From Gammaproteobacteria bacterium (GTDB lineage Bacteria > Pseudomonadota > Gammaproteobacteria > Ga0077536), in the NCBI GenBank assembly GCA_021773835.1, contig JAJFJQ010000032.1, forward strand, positions 1-64,000: a DNA stretch of 64,000 nucleotides. Direction: 5' to 3'. A model generated the notes under the pieces. It saw only the letters and a program-made list of their open reading frames with translations, did not search any database and was not told the DNA's origin. The position numbers and the translations under genes were made by a program. Shown here piece after piece: positions 17,488-27,382 of this stretch (position 1 is its first letter; the number at the start of each line of letters is the position of its first letter).

Positions 17488-18351
17488 ATGAATGCAGCAG
17501 GCACAATGAGAAATGCACTGACGTTTGACGTGGAAGAGTACTTCCAAGTGTCGGCCTTCGAAAAGCAAATCTCACCTTCGGACTGGGACAAATGGCCGTC
17601 TAGGGTTGAGGCGACGACGAACGGGCTGCTCGATCTGCTAGCTCAGTTTAATGTCAAAGCGACATTTTTCACGCTCGGCTACATCGCACAGAATCATCCC
17701 ATGCTGGTACGACGAATTGTAAGTGACGGACATGAGCTGGGCTGTCACGGCATGCAGCATGTGCGGATCTCTGAGCAGACTCAGGTTGAATTTCGAGAGG
17801 ATATCTCGCGCGCAAAACAAATCCTTGAGGACTGTGTTGGGACTGCCATACAAGGTTATCGTGCGGCGAGCTTTTCCATCAACCGCGCGAATTTTTGGGC
17901 GTTCAAGGAAATGGAAGAGGCTGGATTTATCTATAGTTCCAGCATCTATCCAGTACAGCGAGATTTGTACGGCATCCCGGATGCCCCGCGGGTACCATTT
18001 AACCCACACGAATCTAACCCGGGCTTTATCGAGATTCCGATCTCAACAACTCGGATTATCGGACGCAATTATCCGGTCGGCGGTGGGGGGTTCTTCCGTC
18101 TGTATCCGTATTCATTCTCAAAGTTTCTTGTTCGTCGCGTGAATAATGCGGAGAAGATGAAGGTAAATATGTACTTTCACCCATGGGAGTTCGACCCGGA
18201 GCAGCCGCGGATTGAAAACTTGCCGGCGAAAACAAAATTTCGGCATTACCTAAATTTAACCCGATCGATCGAACGTATGAAGCGCCTCTTGAGTGATTTT
18301 TCTTGGTCCTCGATGAACGACGTTTACGCTGAAGAAATTGGTCTAAGTTAG
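17488..18351 (+). CDS. XrtA system polysaccharide deacetylase (NodB fold, DUF3473)
   Basis: This 287-residue protein has the signature start of XrtA deacetylases (ALTFDVEEYFQVSAF), where the DVE acidic residues belong to the NodB active site. The metal-binding histidines are seen in LGCHGMQH. The C-terminal part (YFHPWEFDPEQPR) is the DUF3473 segment typical of this subfamily. It lacks a signal peptide. It likely removes N-acetyl groups from the growing glycan or its lipid-linked intermediate. The start ATG at 17488 could also be the ATG 18 bases further in (MRNALTFDVEE). Its stop overlaps the start of the FemAB-like gene by one base. Confidence 0.93.
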   Translation: MNAAGTMRNALTFDVEEYFQVSAFEKQISPSDWDKWPSRVEATTNGLLDLLAQFNVKATFFTLGYIAQNHPMLVRRIVSDGHELGCHGMQHVRISEQTQVEFREDISRAKQILEDCVGTAIQGYRAASFSINRANFWAFKEMEEAGFIYSSSIYPVQRDLYGIPDAPRVPFNPHESNPGFIEIPISTTRIIGRNYPVGGGGFFRLYPYSFSKFLVRRVNNAEKMKVNMYFHPWEFDPEQPRIENLPAKTKFRHYLNLTRSIERMKRLLSDFSWSSMNDVYAEEIGLS

Positions 18352-19400
18352 TGGACCACGGCAGCGAAATGAAATTGAGCTATTCAATCAGTCGGCTCAA
18401 ATCAGAGGACTCTGCAGCATGGGACAACTACGTCGCCAATAACCCAGGTGGAAGTTTTTTCCATCTAAGTGGTTGGCGGACAGTACTTGAAGCGGCGCTT
18501 GGCCATCAAACCCATTACGTTATTGCAAAAGGAGAATCCGAAATCGTTGGGGTGTTGCCCCTTGTACACGTAAAAAGTTTTCTATCCGGTAGCAACCTCA
18601 GTTCCCTCGCGTTCGGTTCGTACGGCGGGGCAATTGCCGATAATGACGATATTCGTGATGCTCTCGAGCGGTACGCGGTAGAACTTGGCCACGAGCTTAA
18701 TGTCGGTAGCGTTGAATTTCGCTATCTTGAAAGTACCGGAAAGGCTAGGCCAATAAAGAATTTATACGAACGATTTGTAAAACCGATTTGCGCTGACGAA
18801 GAGGAGAATATGCAAGCTATCCGCGGCAAGCAGCGTAACGTTATACGTAAAGGGATTAAGAACGGACTTGAGTTGCACGTCGATACTTGTACCTCGTTTT
18901 ATGAAACTTATGCGGAAAGTGTTCGGAATCTGGGGACGCCAGTATTTCCCCGCAAACTATTCGAATCGCTAACGGAGGTCTTTTCCGATTCGACGGAAGT
19001 ACTAACAGTATCTTTAGACGGTACGGCCATAAGTAGTGCGATTGTGTACTACCACGGAAACGAGGTGTGCCCATATTATTGGGGTGGAAAGTTCGCGGCA
19101 AGGTCCCTAAAAGCAAACGATGTCCTTGCCTGGAAGATAATGTGTCGCGCTGCGGAACGAGGTTGCACGAGTTTCGACTTTGGACGCAGCAAACGCGACA
19201 CGGGGTCATATCAATGGAAGCTTAACCTCGGTTTTGAACCGATACCGTTATCGTACGAATACGAATTGATCAACGACGGTCAAATTCCTGAGGTCAATCC
19301 ATCAAATCCAAAATATAAACTATTTATCGACGTGTGGAAGCGATTGCCGTTAAGCGTTTCGAAAATTGTTGGTCCGGTAGTTTCTCGAGGTCTCGGATAA
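18351..19400 (+). CDS. FemAB-like XrtA/PEP-CTERM-associated protein
   Basis: This 349-residue protein belongs to the FemAB/GNAT superfamily group always found next to exosortase A (TIGR03019 type). Visible features are the N-terminal DNYVANNPGGSFFHLSGW, the central basic KQRNVIRKGIKNGLEL, and the C-terminal FDFGRSKRDTGSYQWKLNLGFEP, a GNAT-type acceptor region. FemAB enzymes move amino acids from aminoacyl-tRNA onto cell-wall precursors; here the donor and acceptor are unknown, and modification of glycan or lipid intermediate is inference. The GTG overlaps the previous stop (TAGTG); an ATG at 18369 (MKLSYS) is an alternative start. Confidence 0.88.
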   Translation: MDHGSEMKLSYSISRLKSEDSAAWDNYVANNPGGSFFHLSGWRTVLEAALGHQTHYVIAKGESEIVGVLPLVHVKSFLSGSNLSSLAFGSYGGAIADNDDIRDALERYAVELGHELNVGSVEFRYLESTGKARPIKNLYERFVKPICADEEENMQAIRGKQRNVIRKGIKNGLELHVDTCTSFYETYAESVRNLGTPVFPRKLFESLTEVFSDSTEVLTVSLDGTAISSAIVYYHGNEVCPYYWGGKFAARSLKANDVLAWKIMCRAAERGCTSFDFGRSKRDTGSYQWKLNLGFEPIPLSYEYELINDGQIPEVNPSNPKYKLFIDVWKRLPLSVSKIVGPVVSRGLG

Positions 19401-19403
19401 CCG

Positions 19404-20936
19404 ATGGCTTCAACGAGTTCGCCAGATGCGCTAGCGTTACGGACCTGGCGAGTACACGGAGTAGCGATAGGGTTTGGGGTCCTTTGTACGATATACCTGT
19501 TCTTTGCGACCTATGCCAATGTGTTCGAGCTCTGGTGGAACACAAGTAGCTATAACCACTGCCTTCTCATAGTTCCAATTTCGTGCTACCTCATTTGGCT
19601 CAAACGTGTTCCGCTTTTTGCGACGGCACCAGGAACTTCGATGCTTGGCGTGGCCTTTATCGCATTGAACGCTGTTGTTTGGCTCACTGGCGAATTGATG
19701 TCAATCAATCTGTTGAGTCACCTTGGGTCCTTCGGATTTATCATCGGAATGCTTTGGGCTTTGATCGGAACCCAAAAGTTTCGGCTTCTCCTGTTTCCGT
19801 TGCTTTATTTGTACTTCGGAATCCCGGAAGGGGATTTTCTCGTGCCGTATTTGCAAGACTTGACCGCGAAGGTTGTTGTCTTCCTGCTACGTGCAAGTGA
19901 TATACCAGTCTTTCTTGAAGGCCGGTACCTGGCAATTCCGTCGGGAAATTTTCACGTTGCGAAAGCGTGTAGCGGAATCAATTATCTAATTGCGACCTTA
20001 GCGGTCGGTACAATGTTCGCTTACTTGAGATTTCGAAGCGGCACACGTCGTGCGCTATTTATGCTTCTCGCAATATTCGTCCCTTTAGCCGCAAATGGCG
20101 TACGAGCGTACGGGATCGTAATGATCGCACATCTGTCTGAATATAAGTATGCAATGGGGGTTGACCATTTTATTTATGGTTGGTTGTTTTTCGGGGTTGT
20201 TATTTTTGCGCTATTTTCAATTGGAAATTTATTCAGTGACGAGGACGATAGTTCTCAACCGGCTGAACCCAAGTTGATACACGATTCGCCGAGATATTCA
20301 TTGTCCACGGTTTTTATATGTGGGATCGCATTGGTGGTTGGTACTCGGGCCTTTGCAATAAATGTTTCGGACATTGGTCACTCCAGTTTGGCATTTCAAC
20401 TACCCGAGTCGACTAGTGGTTGGCAGTTAATTGTCGTGCCTAAAAGCCCTCTTGGTAGTAACTTTGTCGGTGCAGCAGTATCTCAAAGCGGCTCATATGC
20501 CGTCCCGGGAGATGAGCAAACGGCGGTCGATATCGAGGCCCATTATTATCGGCACCAGGCGCGTGACGCCGAGATCATCAACTTCAGCAATGAGATTTAT
20601 GATGACAAAATTTGGCGACGAATGGATGGACCAACTGTACATTCGACTGGCACAGAAGTTGTAGGCAACGTCAATCAATTCATATTGAAGTCGGGGGTCG
20701 ACTTCGAACGAGTGGTCTGGGCTTGGTACGATATAAGCGGATCACCGACGCTGAACCAATTCACCGCCAAAGCGCTGAGCATAAAAGGCGCACTTTCAGA
20801 TAACTATCTAGGAGAGGTGGCGATCATCATTTCGACACTAACCGACGGCGATTTAGAGGCTTCAACGGATAGACTGAGACGGTTTCTACGGGAAGTGGAG
20901 CCGACTATCGCCCACATGACCAGCGTTCGGGATTAA
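19404..20936 (+). CDS. xrtA: Exosortase A with fused EpsI domain
   Basis: This 510-residue protein is the sorting enzyme of the locus. Residues 1-275 form a multi-pass membrane domain with the exosortase catalytic residues: Cys in AKACSGINY (about 188), Arg in ANGVRAYG (about 233) and His in VDHFIYGW (about 254). The rest, after a short acidic linker and one more membrane segment near 300, is a periplasmic EpsI-type (DUF3485) domain with the motifs VDIEAHYYRHQ and FERVVWAWYDI. Fusion of exosortase A and EpsI is common in this family. It is predicted to cut PEP-CTERM proteins at the inner membrane and pass them on; the PEP-CTERM gene at 6793 is a substrate. It begins 4 bases after the FemAB-like gene and is the last gene of the core run. 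Confidence 0.96.
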   Translation: MASTSSPDALALRTWRVHGVAIGFGVLCTIYLFFATYANVFELWWNTSSYNHCLLIVPISCYLIWLKRVPLFATAPGTSMLGVAFIALNAVVWLTGELMSINLLSHLGSFGFIIGMLWALIGTQKFRLLLFPLLYLYFGIPEGDFLVPYLQDLTAKVVVFLLRASDIPVFLEGRYLAIPSGNFHVAKACSGINYLIATLAVGTMFAYLRFRSGTRRALFMLLAIFVPLAANGVRAYGIVMIAHLSEYKYAMGVDHFIYGWLFFGVVIFALFSIGNLFSDEDDSSQPAEPKLIHDSPRYSLSTVFICGIALVVGTRAFAINVSDIGHSSLAFQLPESTSGWQLIVVPKSPLGSNFVGAAVSQSGSYAVPGDEQTAVDIEAHYYRHQARDAEIINFSNEIYDDKIWRRMDGPTVHSTGTEVVGNVNQFILKSGVDFERVVWAWYDISGSPTLNQFTAKALSIKGALSDNYLGEVAIIISTLTDGDLEASTDRLRRFLREVEPTIAHMTSVRD

Positions 20937-21073
20937 TATGCTATGCAGGTGCGTCACCGCGCCTACGACCGGTTGTGTGCGGGAAACGGACGATTGCTCG
21001 TGGATTGTTGTCGCAGCGCGATGGAATCAGTAAGAAAAGACTGTAGCGATCAGCTAGCAGCACTGATTGCGTT

Positions 21074-22351
21074 GTGACAGTTACCAAAGAAACGGCGAAA
21101 CCGTCAATCCTAATGATCGCGTTTCACTATCCGCCCTTTCAATCCGGTAGCGGTGTCCTAAGGAGTTTAGCCTTTTCCCGAGATTTAGCTGCAGCGGAAT
21201 GGAATGTAAGCGTACTCACCGCAAAGCTTCCACATGAGCAATCGTCCGATTCTCGAAACGAGCGTCTCGTACCAGATAATTGCAAAGTGATACGGGCGTT
21301 CGCATTGAACGCTGCTAAAAGCTTATCGGTATTTGGCAAATATCCAGGTTTTCTCGATGTACCCGATCGCTTCAGTAGTTGGATAGTGAGCGCATTCGTC
21401 ATGGGGTTTCTGCATATAAGGAAACATCGACCTGATTTTATTTATTCGACCTATCCGATAGCCAGCGCACATCTAATTGGGTGGCTCTTGTGTCGATGGA
21501 CGGGCATCCGATGGATCGCTGATTTTCGAGATCCGATGCTTATGGAGGGACATCCGGATACAGAACCGCGGATCCGGGCGCATCATTGGATAGAGCAGAA
21601 AACCATCGCGAATTGCACAGCCGCAATATTTACAAATCGAGCAGCGAAAACCGCATATGAGGCCAAATATCCCGCAGTTGATAGTTCGAGATTTCACGTA
21701 ATAGAGAACGGATTCGACGAACGGATATTTACGCTTGCCAAGCAAGCTCTAGCGACAAAAAGCGATCCTAAAACGCCGGAAGAAATCGTATTGGTGCACA
21801 GCGGATCGCTATATCCAAATCATCGAGATCCGCAGCCATTTTTTGCAGCGTTAAGCAAATTACACAACGCGAATGCATTCGCAAACCTCGGATTTAGGGT
21901 CGTGCTCCGTGGATGCGGTTACGAAAGCCAATTTCGTGCACTAATTCAGCGATGCCATCCAGAATTATTAAATTTGGTCTTTTTTGAACAGAATATCGAT
22001 TACGTTGCGTCCGTTACGGAAATTTTGAGCAGTGACGGCGTATTATTATTGCAAGGACCGACTTGCAATGCGCAGGTACCAGCAAAGTTGTACGAATATG
22101 CGCGGTCAGGAAAACCGATCTTAGTGCTAACCGATCCGTTCGGTGAGACCGCGAGGGTCTTAGACGATCTTGGTGTCACTGAGCGGGCGAAAATTTCTTC
22201 TGTCGACGACATCGCGGCACTTATAAAACGATTTCTCGACGGCTATCGGCTACGCAATTATCAAGGTTTCGTTGCTGTAGGTGATACCGAACGTCTATCT
22301 CGGTCATTACGTAGCGATGAGTTGAGCGCAATATTGCGGGACACGTTGTAG
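21074..22351 (+). CDS. Glycosyltransferase family 4
   Basis: This 425-residue protein has the GT4 (GT-B fold) layout. The N-terminal domain begins with ILMIAFHYPPFQSGSGVLR, a glycine-rich donor-domain entry. The central part has IYSTYPIASAHLIGW and WIADFRDPMLMEG. The C-terminal nucleotide-sugar domain has LVHSGSLYPNHRDP and VPAKLYEYARSGKPIL, where the acidic residue of the E-x7-E region is retained. It starts at GTG; 137 bases separate it from exosortase A. It resembles the protein at 51437 (IADFRDP, KLYEYARSGKPI versus SDFRDPW, KIYEYIAARRPL), so the two may be paralogues. It probably adds one sugar to the repeat unit; donor and acceptor cannot be read from sequence. Confidence 0.85.
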   Translation: MTVTKETAKPSILMIAFHYPPFQSGSGVLRSLAFSRDLAAAEWNVSVLTAKLPHEQSSDSRNERLVPDNCKVIRAFALNAAKSLSVFGKYPGFLDVPDRFSSWIVSAFVMGFLHIRKHRPDFIYSTYPIASAHLIGWLLCRWTGIRWIADFRDPMLMEGHPDTEPRIRAHHWIEQKTIANCTAAIFTNRAAKTAYEAKYPAVDSSRFHVIENGFDERIFTLAKQALATKSDPKTPEEIVLVHSGSLYPNHRDPQPFFAALSKLHNANAFANLGFRVVLRGCGYESQFRALIQRCHPELLNLVFFEQNIDYVASVTEILSSDGVLLLQGPTCNAQVPAKLYEYARSGKPILVLTDPFGETARVLDDLGVTERAKISSVDDIAALIKRFLDGYRLRNYQGFVAVGDTERLSRSLRSDELSAILRDTL

Positions 22352-22494
22352 ATAGAAATGACTATTAGTGGATCGAGGCATCGCAACCGTTTGCATGTGG
22401 AATGCCAACTGCGTTTAAATTAATAATTAATGGAACATTACGGTAGTGGATCACCGTACGGCAATCGGTTGGCCCCACTCCTGGCTTAATAGAA

Positions 22495-23463
22495 ATGTCA
22501 CTGAAATACCGACGCGATATCGATGGCCTCCGTGCGGTCGCTGTATTGGCTGTTGTTATATACCACCTAGGCTTGCCCTTACAATTCGATGGGTTTGTTG
22601 GTGTCGATGTATTTTTTGTAATTTCAGGGTTCTTAATTAGCGGTATTCTTTATGGTGACGGCCTGAATTCGTACATCACAGATTCGGATTCATAGGCCTT
22701 CGCATTAGCCGCCTGAGATTATTACGCTAATCCCGGCTATCAATACGATTATGCGTGCCCGTCCAACGAACATAGCGCCGCGCCTTTCGACGGTGATCGG
22801 TGCGTGGTGGGAAAGTCCAAAGCACCGCTTCGTGTGCTACTTTGGGGAGATTCTCATGCCGCGCATCACGTGGGTTCTTTGCGGAATTAGGTAAGGCGCA
22901 AAGATTTTCCATTCGGAACCTCGATCTGGGTAGCTGTCCCCAAGTGATCAGAAGCGATATTGACTATGGCCGTGCTGGAAATAAAAAAGGAATGCGCGGA
23001 ATTCCGTGCAAATGTGAAAAGAGAGATATCGAGCTACGAATACGTCATTTTAGGCGGATCCTGGAGTGGGTATTGGGGGTATCCAGCATTCATCGGCGAC
23101 CTTGAGGAAACCGTTGCCTTTTTGATCAATGAGGGACGGAAGGTGGTTATTCTCGGCCAGATCCCTAGATTTGAATTCTACGATAGGAACTGCTCTCTGA
23201 GGAATCAACGCTACTCGCAGGTTGATTGTGAACAACACGCCCAACGCAAGGTAAAACACTGGGATACACCAATTGAATATTTGAAAACCGTCGCAGCTCA
23301 ATACCCTGAAGTATCCTACTTTGGTATCAGTGAATCCATATGCGATCCCGAACGTTCACCCTACCGTGACGCAAATCCGATCTATTTCGACGCGGGACAT
23401 AAATCGATATACGGTTCGGAGCTGCTCGCAAGACGTATGCGCCCGAACTACCGCCGCTATTAA
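22495..23463 (+). pseudogene. Broken acyltransferase-3/SGNH (OafA-type) O-acetyltransferase
   Basis: The first 60 residues (22495-22695) match the start of acyltransferase-3 proteins: [20 protein letters not shown] and [16 protein letters not shown]. The frame then stops. From about 22730 a second frame reads as the C-terminal SGNH esterase domain: LLWGDSHAAHH with the GDSH block at 22846-22857, then after a shift LGSCPQ. A third frame (22960-23463) carries ILGGSWSGYWGY, VVILGQIPRFE and the final DAGHKSIYGSEL with the D-x-x-H block. Nearly all membrane helices of the acyltransferase domain are missing, and at least two frameshifts separate the SGNH parts. The intact enzyme would have O-acetylated the exopolysaccharide. 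The last 167 residues could still be translated but lack the GDSH serine. Confidence 0.85.
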
Positions 23464-24403
23464 TGTCAGAATTAGCGACCGCTAAGTGAACGAGCACACC
23501 TATTTATTTATCGAAGATTCTGTTGATAGTTCTCGTATAAGAATATGTCAATTATTCGTGTACTTAAGAAGCACAAATTGATCGCCATCGTAGAAAGTGA
23601 GCACGCACGGTTGGGACCGACGGGTTTGGTAGTCCGAGATAATTTGGGAAATGAGTAAAGCAGTGTGGGGGAAGCGCTAGGGGCCGATAGTAACTTCTTT
23701 TCGATGGTTGCCGCAGCGGACGGCGCGAATTGCAAAATCCATGGAAATAGCCAGCAGAAGCGCATATTGTTTGGTTCAGTCGTACGGGAGGCGCAGATTG
23801 GCGCTTTGGCTCGCCTTTTAGTTTGTGAAAATTTGTTAGTAGCTTGCGCTACGGGATCTACTCAGTAATCGGCCATTCGACGGCACGATATAATTCGTAG
23901 TTGGAAGTATGACAATCGTATCATTTCGCAAACTGAGTACCTGAGAAAGCTGGAGCTAGAGGAAAGTTTTCCATCGCAACTACGTGGGCGACATGTTGTT
24001 TACTGAGCATTCCGGTCATTTGCTATGGGCCACTGCGATGGCTGGGGAATCTAATATGGCCTTTCGAATTCAAGTTATGGAACGATCGATTCGACGGTAA
24101 TGTTGTTTCTCAGAAGTACCCTGTGGCTTATAGTCGAGAAGACTCTGCAAGGGAATCGGATGGGAAGGCATAATTTCGGTTGGAAGTGGCTATCGGTATC
24201 GTATTGGAGAGAGTTGCGGTATATCTACAAGAAGTACATCCGCACGTTGTTAGAGGCCGAATGGATCAGGAAAAACGAGTGTCATGGACACTGTAGAAAA
24301 ATACAACAGGCGACGAACTAGCGGATGCTAATTCGATAACTAGAGAATCTCACAGGCTCGGTCAACATTTGCCGAAGTATTGCGAACGGATGGGCAGAAA
24401 AAC
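23464..24403. other. Coding-like debris, no gene assigned
   Basis: No intact gene is seen in this 940-base stretch. Several short open stretches have a protein-like look but do not join: 23545-23658 (37 codons, starts MSIIRVLKKHKLIAIVE), about 23920-24000 (SQTEYLRKLELEE), and about 24020-24150 (YGPLRWLGNLIWPFEF). They may be pieces of one decayed gene between the acyltransferase relic and the sulfotransferase. I do not recognise the family. Confidence 0.3.
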
Positions 24404-25177
24404 ATGGTAGTAAGTCATGAACACAAGTATCTATTTATTGAAGTACCGTCAACCGGATCTACTGCAATAAGTGCGGAGCTCGTTAGCAATTACAACGGCG
24501 AAAAAATCATTCGTAAACACGCCAATTTCACCGAATTTAGGGACAAATATCCGCAAGAGGCGAAAGAGTATTTTGTTTTTGCAACGGTTAGAAACCCGCT
24601 GGATATAATCGTTACGGAATACATGAAGTTGAAAGGTAATCATAAGAAACAGTACACCACGCCGAAATTTTATGAACGTAACGGTGGATTCGTATCCGAT
24701 CTACAGCTTGAATGGTTTGAATACATCCGTTCCCGTGAAGCTGAGTTTTCTGATTTTTTCCAACGCTATCGAATGTCGATTTATCACAACTGGTTTCTTG
24801 TCTGTCACTCTCGATTTGATTACATCATGCGGTTCGAAAATCTAACAGAGGAATTTTCTAAGGTATTGGCCATGATCGGCATAGAATCCGCACGACCGCT
24901 ACAACAAGTTAATAAAACAGCACTTAAGGATCGCCAATTTGATCAGTATTATTCTGCGAACGTACACGACCGAGCTTGGCGTTCCTATGGGCCGTTTATG
25001 CGAGAGTGGGGGTATGATCATCCAGAAAGTTGGAATTGCGGAGAAATTGGTAAGGCAAACTTATTTAAATATAAGTTAAAAGAAACGCTGGTTAATAGCG
25101 CCGGTCGGGCGATAACCATAAGCCCATTTTCACCCATGATCCAATCGATAAAAAAAGTCGTAGATTCAATAGCGTAG
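24404..25177 (+). CDS. Sulfotransferase family protein
   Basis: This 257-residue protein looks like a carbohydrate sulfotransferase using PAPS. The 5'-phosphosulfate loop is IEVPSTGSTAIS near the N-terminus, and the 3'-phosphate segment is ATVRNPLDIIVTEYMK. FDYIMRFENLTEEF is the conserved mid-domain motif seen in the heparan-sulfate 2-O-type group. The frame opens at a TTG (24380), but the ATG at 24404 (MVVSHEHKYLFIE) is preferred because it places the PAPS loop at the usual distance from the N-terminus. It is cytoplasmic by prediction and stands alone between decayed DNA and the minus-strand operon. It suggests the polymer carries sulfate groups (inference). Confidence 0.75.
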   Translation: MVVSHEHKYLFIEVPSTGSTAISAELVSNYNGEKIIRKHANFTEFRDKYPQEAKEYFVFATVRNPLDIIVTEYMKLKGNHKKQYTTPKFYERNGGFVSDLQLEWFEYIRSREAEFSDFFQRYRMSIYHNWFLVCHSRFDYIMRFENLTEEFSKVLAMIGIESARPLQQVNKTALKDRQFDQYYSANVHDRAWRSYGPFMREWGYDHPESWNCGEIGKANLFKYKLKETLVNSAGRAITISPFSPMIQSIKKVVDSIA

Positions 25178-25531
25178 CGGATTTTCTGTCTATTCCCGGC
25201 AGTCGAGCTCTACTTCGCGAACGACGACCAATCGACTGCAGCAGATAGCGTAACGCAGCGCAGTTCCCGAGAAGTACGCCTTGTTTTCGGACAACCTCGG
25301 CCTATACCGAGTTACGCTGGAGTCTGGTGCATTGTCTGTGTCGCATCCTGGCCGCTACGCGTGATTGAAACGAGCGCTGAGTGCGCAAGCACAACGACGC
25401 CACGACATGACGATAATAGTTGCAAGTAACGCTACAGGGCGTCGTCTGGCAAAGGAGTTGACCGAACACGGGGTTGACTTGTGTGAAGAGCTACGTTTCT
25501 TGGGTAACTCCCGGCCCATGAGGCATTAAGT
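25178..25531. other. Gap with one small unassigned ORF
   Basis: There is no supported gene. A 40-codon ORF at 25407-25529 (starts MTIIVASNATGRRL) reads protein-like but resembles nothing I can name. The gap separates the convergent sulfotransferase and carrier-protein genes; no terminator hairpin was found. Confidence 0.3.
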
Positions 25532-25780
25532 TTAGGGCTTGAGAAGCTTTAACAGACCGCTGACAGAGGTGAATTCATCGGGATCTGCGTCGGAGAAGTC
25601 CATAAGAATCCCAGTTTTCTCTTCGAGCTCGCTGGTCAATTCGAGAAAACCGAATGAATCGATTATTCCTAAGTCTATTAGGCTCGTCTGCTCGTTTAGA
25701 GTTTCGGCCGTCATCTCGGAACTCGCCATGCGGCGATTTAAAATGTCGAAAATGACTTCCCGTATTTCTTGTTCGTTCAT
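25532..25780 (-). CDS. Acyl/peptidyl carrier protein
   Basis: This 82-residue carrier protein has the phosphopantetheine attachment motif LGIIDSFGF, in which the Ser of DS carries the arm. Helical segments around it and the acidic character fit the ACP/PCP/DltC fold. It is the last gene of a five-gene minus-strand operon and starts 3 bases after the adenylation gene stops, so the two are almost certainly a pair, as DltA/DltC or a stand-alone A-domain with its PCP. It probably holds the activated amino or acyl group as a thioester for transfer by another protein, perhaps the GNAT-like protein at 27383. A matching phosphopantetheinyl transferase is not in the window. Confidence 0.9.
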   Translation of the reverse strand: MNEQEIREVIFDILNRRMASSEMTAETLNEQTSLIDLGIIDSFGFLELTSELEEKTGILMDFSDADPDEFTSVSGLLKLLKP

Positions 25781-25783
25781 ATT

Positions 25784-27379
25784 TTATCCTTCAGCCAACC
25801 GTTGTTCGAGTTGGCCACGATCAATTTTCCCGTTGGCATTTAGCGGGAATTGTTCAATTGAGTAAATCATTTTAGGCACCATGTACGGTGGTAAGGATTT
25901 TTCGCAGGCGTTTATGATGGTCGATACGTCTAAATTTGTTCCACAAACGAATGCCACGACTCCACTGGCGCTCGCCCCAACACGTGGCCAAGCGACCGCA
26001 GCTACCAATTCCGATTGGCATACGAGACGGACGACGCGCTCTATTTCTCCCAGCTCTACACGATAACCAAGTATTTTTACTTGGCTATCTACACGGCCGA
26101 TAAATTCGAGGTTTCCTTCATCATTCTGTTTTGCGAGATCTCCGGTTCGGTACCAACGCGAAGAAGTCTTCTCCGGGAATGCTTGATTAATAAACGCCAA
26201 TGCAGATTTTTCTGGTTCTTGCCAATAGCCGGGTGTAAGTTGGTTACCACCAAGGTGGAGCTCACCCGATTCGCCTGGCGGCGCTAACTTATTGTCATCG
26301 TTGATAATAACGGCTTCGAGATCGCCCATTGGTCGACCGATTGGCACGTAACCACCTGCGAGGGACTTGTCTAATTCATCGCCACGCCAGCGGTAATTTG
26401 TAAAGGCGATCGTCGCCTCCGTCGGACCATATAAATTTTCCACGAAAGAGTTTGGCGCGGCCTCACACCAAAGCCGCGCACTTTGTGCGGGTAATGCTTC
26501 GCCACAGAACCAGCTACACCGCAATGTCGGAAAGGAATTGGGTTTTAGGGTGCGAAGCTTGTGCATAAAACCGATTGTCGATGGGACAGAAAACCAAACT
26601 GTGAGATTTTGCTCGCGTATGAACTTGGCGGGGGCCATTACTGCACGGTCTGGGACCACGCAAAGGCATGCACCGACCGCCCAGCAGACAAACATATCAT
26701 GGACCGATAGATCGAATGTGAGGTCGAAGGTCTGTGAGAACCTGTCGTGCTCATCTAGCGGAGCTAACGCCAGCACATTGTTGACATACGCAAGGACATT
26801 ATCATTCGTGATGGGAACACCTTTTGGCTTACCAGTCGTGCCAGAGGTAAACATGATGTAAGCCGGAGCCTCCGATGCAAGTGCCGCCATCTCAAATGGT
26901 TGACCACCGATCGGAGCAGCAACTCGACACGGTATTCCCGCAATCGATTTTTTAAGATCGGCGTCATCGATGGTGATGAATGCTGGTTCATCTTGATTGG
27001 CCTTATAATTATCGAACTCCAGCGCAAGATATTCTGGATCGCAAATGATGTGCTTTAATTCAGCGAATTCCGCGATTGTCTGATTCCGTTCGTGTGGGAA
27101 CTTAGGATTTAAGGCTACGTAAGTTCGTCCGCTTGCGAGTATTCCGAGGATGCCTGCATAGGCTGTAGCGGTTCTATAGGCTATTACGCCAACCTGCTGA
27201 GTGGCGTCGACTTCATCAAGCGTAACCGCGAACCCAGCTGCCATAGATGCGAGGTCGCGATAGCTGAGCGTTTTACCGTCTACGGATAAGGCTGGACGGT
27301 CGGGAAATCTTCTATAGCTGCTCCAAAAAAGTCCCGCGATGCAGCGCATCTCTTTTAAATCGAAGTTTTCGGCACTCAT
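25784..27379 (-). CDS. Amino-acid adenylation enzyme (DltA/A-domain type)
   Basis: This 531-residue AMP-forming enzyme shows the full set of adenylation core motifs: YIMFTSGTTGKPKG (A3), FDLTFDLSVHDMF (A4 region), NLYGPTEATI (A5), WYRTGDL (A7), GRVDSQVKILGYRVE (A8) and LNANGKIDR with the catalytic Lys (A10). These are closer to amino-acid A-domains and DltA than to acyl-CoA ligases. It would activate an amino acid (or related acid) with ATP and load it on the carrier protein encoded immediately downstream. The substrate cannot be read without aligning the binding pocket. The next upstream gene ends 3 bases before its start, showing tight operon packing. The locus thus seems able to add an aminoacyl or acyl group to a sugar or lipid intermediate. 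Confidence 0.9.
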   Translation of the reverse strand: MSAENFDLKEMRCIAGLFWSSYRRFPDRPALSVDGKTLSYRDLASMAAGFAVTLDEVDATQQVGVIAYRTATAYAGILGILASGRTYVALNPKFPHERNQTIAEFAELKHIICDPEYLALEFDNYKANQDEPAFITIDDADLKKSIAGIPCRVAAPIGGQPFEMAALASEAPAYIMFTSGTTGKPKGVPITNDNVLAYVNNVLALAPLDEHDRFSQTFDLTFDLSVHDMFVCWAVGACLCVVPDRAVMAPAKFIREQNLTVWFSVPSTIGFMHKLRTLKPNSFPTLRCSWFCGEALPAQSARLWCEAAPNSFVENLYGPTEATIAFTNYRWRGDELDKSLAGGYVPIGRPMGDLEAVIINDDNKLAPPGESGELHLGGNQLTPGYWQEPEKSALAFINQAFPEKTSSRWYRTGDLAKQNDEGNLEFIGRVDSQVKILGYRVELGEIERVVRLVCQSELVAAVAWPRVGASASGVVAFVCGTNLDVSTIINACEKSLPPYMVPKMIYSIEQFPLNANGKIDRGQLEQRLAEG

Positions 27380-27382
27380 CTA

